From assembly GCA_903902795.1 (NCBI GenBank), contig CAIUWH010000071.1, positions 1 to 64,000 on the forward strand: a stretch of 64,000 bases of DNA, given 5' to 3'. The position numbers and the translations under genes were made by a program. Below, piece by piece: positions 56,701-64,000 of the stretch. The notes below the pieces were generated by a model. That model was given only the letters and a program-made list of their open reading frames with translations. It did no database searches and was not told the origin of the DNA. Origin of the DNA: an uncultured Bacteroidota bacterium. Its GTDB lineage: Bacteria > Bacteroidota > Bacteroidia > Flavobacteriales > Flavobacteriaceae. Within the stretch, counting starts at the first letter, position 1, and each line of letters begins with the position of its first letter.

Positions 56701-59700
56701 ATGAAAATTTTGGTGGAATCACAAGATCTTTAAATGCGACAAATTTCGAACAAGCCAATGTAGAATACATACAATTTTGGATGCTTGATCCGTATTTTGA
56801 TCCAGGAAATCCTGCTGCAGCAGCTAGTCCAGGTAACAGTGGTCGTATTTATTTCAATTTAGGAGAAATCTCAGAAGATGTGCTAAAAGATGGAGCGAAG
56901 CAGTATGAAAATGGACTGCCTGATTCGTCAGCCACTCAACCTGCTTTGCCAACGATTTGGGGTAAAGTTCCTGCTTCTCAATCGTTGATTTACGCTTTTG
57001 ATGCCGATGCAACGAACAGAAGTTTACAAGATATTGGTTACGATGGATTGAACGATGTAGAAGAAGCAACTTTATATCCTGCTTTTGCAGGTAATCCCGA
57101 TCCAGGAGCTGATAATTACCAATATTTTTTACAAGCGGGTGGGAACGATATTGTAAACCGTTATAGAAATTTCAACAACACGCAAGGAAACTCTCCTACA
57201 GAGGTAACCGACGACAACCGCGGTTCGACCACCATGCCTGATGTAGAAGACATAAATAGAGACAATACCATGAATACGATTAATGCGTATTATGAGTACA
57301 GCATCGCAGTAAATACAGGTGCTTTAGCAATTAATAGTGTAGGAACGAATTACATTACAGATGTTAGAGTAACCGACATTGATTTGGCTTCAGGAAATAC
57401 AACACAAGCTCGATGGTTTCAATTTAAAATTCCGTTGGCTCTTCCGCAAAATATAGTTGGTGGTATCTCCGATTTTAGATCCATCCGCTTCATGAGAATG
57501 TTCATGACCGGATTTACGCAGCCAATTACTATTCGTTTTGGAGCATTAGATTTAGTTCGTGGTGAATGGAGAAGGTATTTAAGTTCGCTCGAATTTCCAG
57601 CTGATAATCCTGAAGACGACGGAACTGATTTTGATGTGTTAACAGTAAATTTACTAGATAATAATTCACGAGTGCCTATTCCGTATGTTTCACCTCCGGG
57701 AGTAGAACGAGAAGAATTGCCGCAACAGAATACTACAATTAGTCAGAATGAGCAATCGTTATCACTGAGGGCGTCAGGGCCAAACGGTTTGAGACCAGGA
57801 GATTCCCGTGGTGTATTTAAAAATGTAAATATCGACATGCGACAGTTTAAAAAGCTAAAAATGTTTTTACATGCTGAAGCATTACCCGATGCGCCAAGTT
57901 CACTAGATGACGATGAAATGGTCGCTTTCATCCGTTTTGGAAATGACTTTACCAATAATTATTACCAAGTTGAAATTCCGTTAAAACTCTCTGCTCAAAC
58001 TGCCCGTAGTGCCTTTGAGATATGGCCAGAAGCTAATGAAATGGATTTATCTTTAGAGTTGTTAACCCAACTTAAAATTAAAGCCATGAGTGAGGTCTCT
58101 ACTTCTCTTGATGGAGTATTATACTATAATGAAGACGAACTCGACCCTTCATTGGCCAACAAGCCTAACAAACTCCGTCTCGGAGTAAAAGGAAATCCAA
58201 ATTTTGGACTAGTACGAACGTTATTGGTAGGAATTAAAAACCAAACCGATGTGTTGGACACAGCAGAGCACCCGCTAAATCCTACAGATATCAAGGGTGA
58301 AGTTTGGTTCAACGAGTTGCGTATTGCTGATATGGATAACAAAGGTGGTTATGCTGCTGTTGCGAATATCGATACCAATTTAGCAGATTTTGCAACGGTT
58401 TCCGCAACGGGAAGAAAAAGCACGATTGGTTTTGGAGGTTTAGAAGAAGGTCCGAACGAAAGAAGTCGTGAAGATGTTTTACAATACAACATCGTGACTA
58501 ATTTGAGCTTAGGGAAACTACTTCCTAAAAAATGGAACATCAATTTACCATTCAATTACTCAGTAGGAGAGGAAACCATTACACCAGAATACGATCCGTT
58601 TAATCAAGATATTCGTTTAGATTTATTATTAGACAATACAACAGACGAAACAGAAAGAAGAAACATCGAAAACCGAGCTGTTGATTATACCAAAAGAAAA
58701 AGCATCAACTTTATCGGTGTTAAACGTGAACGTGGCGAAAAACAAAAACCACATTTTTACGACCCTGAAAATCTTACGCTGTCCTATTCATACAACGAAA
58801 TTGAAAAACACAATTATGAATTAGAGCGTTTTACCGATCAATTGGTAAATACAGCTGTTGATTACACCTATTCGTTTAACTCAAAGCCTGTTGAACCTTT
58901 CAAGAAAACCAAAGCATTTTCAAAAAGCGATTATTGGAATTTGCTAAAGGAGTTTAATTTTAACTATTTACCAGCTAATATTTCGTTTAGTTCCAATATC
59001 AATAGACAGTTCAACAAACAACAATTTAGATTGGTAGATGTTGAAGGAATTGGTCTTGGCGAATTGTACCGAAGAAATTTCTTGTTCAATTATCAATACG
59101 GATTCAATTACAATTTGACCAAAGCGTTGAAATTGAATTTCACTGCTGCATCTAATAATATTGTTAGAAACTATCTCAACGAGTTTAATGAACCTGACAA
59201 TTCCTATACTGTGTGGACTGATTTTTGGGATACTGGAACAGCAAATCAACACAACCAACAAATTACCGTAAATTACGAATTACCTTTCAAGAAGATTCCG
59301 TTCCTGAGTTTCATTAAATCCGATTATACGTATACTGGAGATTATAGTTGGCAACGTGCTTCCTTAGCATTGTCCCAAATTGAATTCCAGGGTGAAGTTT
59401 ACAACTTAGGAAATACGGTTCAAAATGCATCGTCGCATCGTTTGAATTCGACTTTAAGTATGGATACGTTCTATAAATATATAGGGTTGGTCAAAAAAAC
59501 AAAGAAAACAACCACCACTCGTCCAGCTGCTCCTAAGCCAGGTGAGAAAGTGGTTGCAGTTCCGGTCGCTAAATCGGATGAAAACAAAGTAGCACTTTTC
59601 TTTAAAGGATTATTGACCAGTTTGAAAACATTCCAAATTGACTATACTGAAAATAGAGGAACCGTTTTACCGGGTTTCTTACCTTCTGTTGGATTTTTTG

Positions 59701-60959
59701 GGTCGTCCAAGCCTTCTTTAGGATTTGCTTTTGGAAACCAAGACGATATTCGATTTGCAGCAGCTCAAAATGGATGGTTGACCAATTATCCTGAATTCAA
59801 CCAGAATTTTACACAAGTAACCAATAAGAAATTGAACTTCACAGCCAATCTTGAACCGATTACTGACCTGAAAATAGATTTAATTGGAAACAGAACCTAT
59901 GCAGACAATTTTTCTGAACAATTTGATGTAGATCAGTTCGGAAATTACAATTCGCTTTCTCCATTCAATACTGGTAATTTTGCGATTTCAACTGTAATGA
60001 TTAAGACTTCCTTTAAAGCAAGTGATGAGTTGAATTCTTCTGCATTTGATGATTTTAGAAATAGTAGGATTATTATCGCCAATCGATTAGCGACTGAAAG
60101 AGGTATCGATTTATCGAATCCAGTTAATATTGGTCCAGATGGTTTCCCGCTTGGTTTTGGAAAAAATAGTCAGGCTGTACTAATTCCGTCTTTATTAGCC
60201 GCATATACAGGTTTTGGTTTTACGGATCACAAACAAGGGGAAGCTGCAAACAAAATTTCGTTCAGTGCATTTAGAGAAATTCCGCTTCCGAACTGGAATA
60301 TCAAATACACGGGTTTAATGAAATTAAAGTTCTTTAAAGATACATTTAAACGTTTTTCGATACAACACAGCTATAAAGCATCTTATACGATTAATTCATT
60401 CCGATCAAACTTTCAAGATCCTAATGGAGTAGACACGGGAGGTAATTTTAACCCTGATCTCATTATCGGAAATATTAATTTAGTAGAGCAATTTTCGCCT
60501 TTAGCACGAATCGATTTTGAAACTAAAAATGCGTTCAAAATTTTAGCGGAGATGAAGAAGGACCGCTCGTTGTCGTTGAGTTTTGACAATAATTTATTAA
60601 CGGAAGTTCAAGGGTTTGAATATATTTTAGGATTTGGATACCGAATCAAAGATGTCGTTTTCTCTACCAAGTTGGCCGACAGTCCAACTGGCGTCATCAA
60701 AAGCGACATCAATTTTAAGGTCGATTTCTCCTATAGAAAAAACGTTACAATTGTCCGTTATTTGGATTATGAAAACAATCAGATTGCCGGCGGACAAGAT
60801 ATTTGGACTGCTCGATTAACTGCCGATTATTCCTTTACAAAAAGTCTAACCGCCATTTTCTTCTATGATCACTCGTTTTCTCAAGCAGTTATCTCAACCT
60901 CAGTCCCATTGACCAACGTTCGTTCATGGTTTACGTTGAGGTACAACTTCGGGAATTAA
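53709..60959 (+). CDS. sprA: SprA, very large outer-membrane T9SS/gliding protein
   Basis: 2416 aa; RYYVNSSFFESIFGSNTIDVKPTGSVEMDLGVRYTKQDNPSFSPRNRSTTTFDFDQRISMSLTGKVG; ruvA-sprA-gcvH order. Confidence 0.95.
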   Translation: METQLYKSIYTHIKNGCFILFLFFGINSFSQEEQPQDSIRTGSDLGAIQLNNPPSIIDAYTYDPQTDRYIYTSTFDGFNINYPIILTPQEYQALVLRENMREYFQKKTDAMDGKKDGTDKDKKDLLPRYYVNSSFFESIFGSNTIDVKPTGSVEMDLGVRYTKQDNPSFSPRNRSTTTFDFDQRISMSLTGKVGTRLNVNANYDTESTFAFQNLIKLDYSPTEDDIIQKIEVGNVSMPLNSTLIRGAQALFGVKAQLQFGRTTVTGVFSEQKSQTRSVTAQGGGTIQDFEIFALDYDADRHFFLSQYFRNKYDDALRNYPFINSRVQITRLDVWVTNRQNRVSTTGNNLRNVIGIQDLGEARLTGISDNLVVAFDTTSGPFFNAPIDTPSDNENNQYDPALIGFGGLLNPNIREIVTSSSGFNNTVAEGVDYSKLENARKLTASEFTYHPQLGYISLQQRLANDEVLAVAYEYTIGDQVYQVGEFGTDGGETTVVNTGGIPQTQTLILKLLKSNLTVVEKPIWNLMMKNIYQIPGGFQLQQEDFRFNILYTDPSPVNYIDPVPPTPFPPLPAPEDVVQNTPLLRVFNVDKLNFNNDPQVGGDGFFDFLPGLTVDQQNGRLIFTNVEPFGQMLFEKLRLNPGENYLGNEDTADFNANQKKYVYTSMYRSTQAFALQQSEKNKFQLRGRFKSAGGDGIPIGAFNVPRGSVVVTAGGRVLVEGIDYSVNYQAGRVQILDPSLQASNTPIEVSVENNSVFGQQTRRFFGVNVEHKFSEKFVIGGTFLKMTERPFTQKSNYGQESVNNSIFGFNVNYASEVPFLTRLVNKLPNMDTDVPSNFSFRGEIAYLKPDTPKADQFEGESTIYIDDFEGSQSNVDMRAPLSWSLSSTPIIPNPGNPPAYQDFGGGNNDLSYGYKRARISWYTIDPIFYTENQAGISQEDLELNKTRRIFNSELFPNLELVQGQSTVVNTFDMTYYPQERGPYNFNPAAGGSNVLPNPNENFGGITRSLNATNFEQANVEYIQFWMLDPYFDPGNPAAAASPGNSGRIYFNLGEISEDVLKDGAKQYENGLPDSSATQPALPTIWGKVPASQSLIYAFDADATNRSLQDIGYDGLNDVEEATLYPAFAGNPDPGADNYQYFLQAGGNDIVNRYRNFNNTQGNSPTEVTDDNRGSTTMPDVEDINRDNTMNTINAYYEYSIAVNTGALAINSVGTNYITDVRVTDIDLASGNTTQARWFQFKIPLALPQNIVGGISDFRSIRFMRMFMTGFTQPITIRFGALDLVRGEWRRYLSSLEFPADNPEDDGTDFDVLTVNLLDNNSRVPIPYVSPPGVEREELPQQNTTISQNEQSLSLRASGPNGLRPGDSRGVFKNVNIDMRQFKKLKMFLHAEALPDAPSSLDDDEMVAFIRFGNDFTNNYYQVEIPLKLSAQTARSAFEIWPEANEMDLSLELLTQLKIKAMSEVSTSLDGVLYYNEDELDPSLANKPNKLRLGVKGNPNFGLVRTLLVGIKNQTDVLDTAEHPLNPTDIKGEVWFNELRIADMDNKGGYAAVANIDTNLADFATVSATGRKSTIGFGGLEEGPNERSREDVLQYNIVTNLSLGKLLPKKWNINLPFNYSVGEETITPEYDPFNQDIRLDLLLDNTTDETERRNIENRAVDYTKRKSINFIGVKRERGEKQKPHFYDPENLTLSYSYNEIEKHNYELERFTDQLVNTAVDYTYSFNSKPVEPFKKTKAFSKSDYWNLLKEFNFNYLPANISFSSNINRQFNKQQFRLVDVEGIGLGELYRRNFLFNYQYGFNYNLTKALKLNFTAASNNIVRNYLNEFNEPDNSYTVWTDFWDTGTANQHNQQITVNYELPFKKIPFLSFIKSDYTYTGDYSWQRASLALSQIEFQGEVYNLGNTVQNASSHRLNSTLSMDTFYKYIGLVKKTKKTTTTRPAAPKPGEKVVAVPVAKSDENKVALFFKGLLTSLKTFQIDYTENRGTVLPGFLPSVGFFGSSKPSLGFAFGNQDDIRFAAAQNGWLTNYPEFNQNFTQVTNKKLNFTANLEPITDLKIDLIGNRTYADNFSEQFDVDQFGNYNSLSPFNTGNFAISTVMIKTSFKASDELNSSAFDDFRNSRIIIANRLATERGIDLSNPVNIGPDGFPLGFGKNSQAVLIPSLLAAYTGFGFTDHKQGEAANKISFSAFREIPLPNWNIKYTGLMKLKFFKDTFKRFSIQHSYKASYTINSFRSNFQDPNGVDTGGNFNPDLIIGNINLVEQFSPLARIDFETKNAFKILAEMKKDRSLSLSFDNNLLTEVQGFEYILGFGYRIKDVVFSTKLADSPTGVIKSDINFKVDFSYRKNVTIVRYLDYENNQIAGGQDIWTARLTADYSFTKSLTAIFFYDHSFSQAVISTSVPLTNVRSWFTLRYNFGN

Positions 60960-61043
60960 AAAAGTGATAAAAATCATTTGATTAAATAGAGAAGAAATAC
61001 TACTTTTGGAGGATATACAAATACTAAAATAACAACACAAATT

Positions 61044-61424
61044 ATGAATATTCCAGCGAATTTAAAATATACAAAAGACCACGAATGGGTCTTGATTGAT
61101 GGCGATACGGCTACTGTAGGAATTACCGATTTTGCTCAAAAAGAATTAGGTGATATCGTCTATGTAGAAGTAGAAACGTTAGATCAAACGCTTGATAAAG
61201 ACGAAGTTTTTGGTACTGTTGAGGCCGTAAAAACTGTCTCTGATTTATTTTTGCCGCTTTCAGGTGAAATCATCGAATTCAATGACGCATTAGAAAGAAC
61301 ACCAGAAAGCGTGAATGCTGATCCATACGGAGATGGTTGGATGATCAAACTAAAAATTGCTGATGCATCTCAAATCGACGAGTTGTTAGATAGCGAAGCC
61401 TATAAAACTTTAATTGGTGCGTAA
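61044..61424 (+). CDS. gcvH: Glycine cleavage system H protein
   Basis: [36 protein letters not shown]...[19 protein letters not shown]. Confidence 0.97.
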   Translation: MNIPANLKYTKDHEWVLIDGDTATVGITDFAQKELGDIVYVEVETLDQTLDKDEVFGTVEAVKTVSDLFLPLSGEIIEFNDALERTPESVNADPYGDGWMIKLKIADASQIDELLDSEAYKTLIGA

Positions 61425-61788
61425 ACCCAATTATTTTATTCTAGCCATTCTTTGGACGATACTTGTAACCGTTTTAAGTTTGGCAAAAATAGAAGGTTTA
61501 GATACTCCCATTAATATTCCCAATAAAGACAAAGTGGTTCATTTTGTCTTTTATTTTTTATTTTTTATTCTGTGGTTTTTAAACTTCTCAACAAGAAAGA
61601 ACAAAACTCAATTGCTGGGAATTGTTTTGTTGGTTTCAGTAGGGTATGGATTGCTGATGGAAGGGCTGCAAGGTGTAATACAAACAAATCGAACGCCCGA
61701 TTTAGCCGATGTAGTAGCAAATACCAGCGGAGCTTTCTGCGCCTTATTAGTAACCGTCTATTTTCTTTCAAAGAAAAAACAGATTTAA
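61414..61788 (+). CDS. VanZ-family membrane protein
   Basis: [19 protein letters not shown]...[32 protein letters not shown]; overlaps the gcvH end. Confidence 0.85.
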   Translation: MVRKPNYFILAILWTILVTVLSLAKIEGLDTPINIPNKDKVVHFVFYFLFFILWFLNFSTRKNKTQLLGIVLLVSVGYGLLMEGLQGVIQTNRTPDLADVVANTSGAFCALLVTVYFLSKKKQI

Positions 61789-61815
61789 ATCTCACATTGG
61801 TGGGATTTTTTTATT
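61787..61815 (+). terminator. Short intrinsic terminator (ATCTCAC-attg-GTGGGAT + T-run)
   Basis: Stem-loop followed by T-run between vanZ-like gene and deoC. Confidence 0.6.
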
Positions 61816-61834
61816 TTTACATAAATATTATACA

Positions 61835-62578
61835 ATGAACCTAAAAAGCTATCTCGATTCGACCTATTTAAAAACAGCTGAACAAGCCGGACTTACTGAA
61901 GAAGCAAACGGTAAAGTTGTTGAAGGGTTTGTTAAAGAAGCAATTGAGGAAGGATTCAAGTTAATCATGATTCGACCCAATATGGTTTCATTAGCCAAAA
62001 AAATGATAACAGAAGCCCATTCTACTGTTGATATCGGTACCGTAATTGGTTTTCATGAAGGCAGTAGTTCTACAGCACAAAAGCTAGCCGAAGCAACTCA
62101 AGCCATTGAGGATGGAGCCGACGATTTAGATTTTGTTTGCAATTACGAAGCTTTTAAGCGAGGTGAAATAGATTATGTACGAAACGAAATTATTCAAGGA
62201 ACACAACTCGGATTGGCCCATCATAAAGTAGTCAAATGGATTATTGAAGTGGCGGCACTAAACGAAACTCAAATCATTCAGTTTTCGGCATTGATTAAAA
62301 ATACCATTATTTCTCATTTTAAAGAAGAATGCTTCCATAACGTTTTTGTAAAATCATCTACCGGATTTTATCCAACTAAAAACGGATTACCCAACGGCGC
62401 TACCCATTCATCCATCGTATTAATGTTAGAGAATGCATCACCACTACCCGTAAAAGCTGCGGGCGGAGTGCGAACCTATAATGAAGCAATCGAGATGATT
62501 CAATTGGGCGTCAAACGCATTGGAACATCCTCAGCCAAAGCAATTGTAAGCGGAGCAGTTTCTAAAAGTGATTACTAA
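61835..62578 (+). CDS. deoC: Deoxyribose-phosphate aldolase
   Basis: YLDSTYLKTAEQAGLTEE...DIGTVIGFHEGSSSTAQKLAEATQAIEDGADDLDFV; KSSTGFYPTKNGLPNGAT. Confidence 0.95.
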   Translation: MNLKSYLDSTYLKTAEQAGLTEEANGKVVEGFVKEAIEEGFKLIMIRPNMVSLAKKMITEAHSTVDIGTVIGFHEGSSSTAQKLAEATQAIEDGADDLDFVCNYEAFKRGEIDYVRNEIIQGTQLGLAHHKVVKWIIEVAALNETQIIQFSALIKNTIISHFKEECFHNVFVKSSTGFYPTKNGLPNGATHSSIVLMLENASPLPVKAAGGVRTYNEAIEMIQLGVKRIGTSSAKAIVSGAVSKSDY

Positions 62579-62593
62579 AAACATCAAAACACT

Positions 62594-64000
62594 ATGTTAT
62601 CTAAAGTCTTTATATTCTTTTTCTTGTTTTCTTTTTCACTCAGTTTTGCTCAAGTTAATAGCGAAAAATTTCCCACATTTCCCAAGTGTGAAGGAAAAGA
62701 TGCGGCCGAACTCGAAACCTGTTTTTATAATGAAGTGCAAACCTTTGTGTATTCTAATTTCAGAATTCCAGCCAACTCGCAAGACTTGAAAACAGCGGTT
62801 AACATTCTTTTTGAAGTCGATAAAGATGGAAATTTTAAAGTTCAATATGTAGATGCCGTAAACGAAGAACTTATCTCAGAAGGGAAACGTGTTTTTGCTT
62901 TGCTTCCCAAAGTGAAACCGCCAACTTATAATGGCGCTCCAAGTTATTCCAAATACGCAATTCGCGTGGCCATACCCTTGCAAAACCCGGCTGAAGTACC
63001 AGTTGTTGTAGTCGAGAATTCTGATTCTAATTCATCCAAAAACAAAAACGCTGCTGGTCCATCAAATTCTACTATTGTACAAACAGTAAACCCAGAGTTC
63101 GGTCAAATCAAGTATTCGAAATTCAATAATCCACAGTTTCAAAGCAACTTAAATATTCCGTTGTCGCACAGTTATTATTCGCAATTTGATGACGAAATGA
63201 ACCAAGTCGGAACCAACAATCATACGGCTTCCAAACCGTATACGTATGCCGAAGTTTCAAAGTATTCGGATTTATCAGCCATCAATATGAGCTTGCAAAA
63301 AAACAAATCGTCGTGGTTGGGTAAAAAGATTTGGAACGAAAATATGGTAGCGATACAAGGTGAAAATTATTGGTTTACTATGAATCCGATTTTCGATTTG
63401 CAAGCAGGAAAAAGTGATCCGAGCGCTGCCGATTATACGTATGTCAATACACGTGGAATCAACATTCGTGGTGCCGTGGGAAAGCAAATCAGTTTTACCA
63501 CAACCATTTTTGAAAGTCAAGGTCGATTTGCAGATTACTTCAATAGATATGCGGTTTCTATTCGTCCTTCTGGAGGAAATCCAGCCATTATTCCTGGAAT
63601 CGGAATTGCAAAAGACTTCAAAACCGACTCCTTTGATTTTCCCCTAGCGGAAGCCAATTTGACCTATACTCCAAGTCAGTTTTTTAACTTACAATTGGGT
63701 CATGGAAGAAACTTTCTAGGCGATGGATACCGCTCGCTGCTGTTGAGCGATGGTGCGAGTCCGTATCCATTCTTTAAAATCAACACCCAATTTTGGAAAA
63801 TTAAATACACCAACATCTATTCGTGGATGAAGGACGTGCGTGATGACGTAACCGTAGACCGAACCTACGCAACCAAATTCACAGCTGCGCATTATCTGAG
63901 TTGGAATGTGAGCAAACGATTGAACATTGGATTTTTTGAATCGGTGGTTTGGTCCAATCAAAACGAAAGAGGTTTTGATGCTAATTTTATTAATCCGATT
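62594..64000 (+). CDS. Truncated CDS, probable RemB-like gliding motility / Wzi-like outer-membrane protein
   Basis: Open frame to the window edge, absent from the ORF track; MLSKVFIFFFLFSFSLSFAQVNSEKFPTFPKCEGKDAAELETCFYNEVQTF...LQLGHGRNFLGDGYRSLLLSDGASPYPFFKINTQFWKIKYTNIYSWM. Confidence 0.65.
   Translation, partial: MLSKVFIFFFLFSFSLSFAQVNSEKFPTFPKCEGKDAAELETCFYNEVQTFVYSNFRIPANSQDLKTAVNILFEVDKDGNFKVQYVDAVNEELISEGKRVFALLPKVKPPTYNGAPSYSKYAIRVAIPLQNPAEVPVVVVENSDSNSSKNKNAAGPSNSTIVQTVNPEFGQIKYSKFNNPQFQSNLNIPLSHSYYSQFDDEMNQVGTNNHTASKPYTYAEVSKYSDLSAINMSLQKNKSSWLGKKIWNENMVAIQGENYWFTMNPIFDLQAGKSDPSAADYTYVNTRGINIRGAVGKQISFTTTIFESQGRFADYFNRYAVSIRPSGGNPAIIPGIGIAKDFKTDSFDFPLAEANLTYTPSQFFNLQLGHGRNFLGDGYRSLLLSDGASPYPFFKINTQFWKIKYTNIYSWMKDVRDDVTVDRTYATKFTAAHYLSWNVSKRLNIGFFESVVWSNQNERGFDANFINPI

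Overview
Chromosomal segment of a Flavobacterium-like Bacteroidetes genome. It is AT-rich, with TAnnTTTG promoters, T9SS C-terminal sorting signals, sprA and an alternative complex III operon. Most of it is core genome: translation genes (tsf, rpsB, rpsI, rplM, rimP-nusA-infB, tRNA-Gln), polA, ruvA/ruvB, the ACIII/cytochrome oxidase operon, queuosine genes, maeB, sprA, gcvH, deoC and a 3'-truncated remB-like gene. No CRISPR array, rRNA, transposase, integrase or prophage was recognised. The signals that ordinary annotation does not explain are: (1) a dispersed hairpin-bearing repeat, four copies, each upstream of a TAnnTTTG promoter in the same orientation relative to the downstream gene; (2) a 97-bp tandem array after tRNA-Gln(UUG) that re-copies the tRNA 3' end with a terminator hairpin, the middle hairpin being inverted; (3) a ~3.1-kb AraC-like regulator plus tail-fibre/S74-type protein module flanked by direct repeats of the polA 3' end; (4) heptanucleotide tandem repeats, one inside a polysaccharide deacetylase ORF; (5) a Cys/Gly-rich lipoprotein with a coupled 58-aa membrane protein that the ORF track misses; (6) a terminator-like hairpin in the rimP-nusA-infB leader. 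All calls come from reading sequence; no searches or folding were run.
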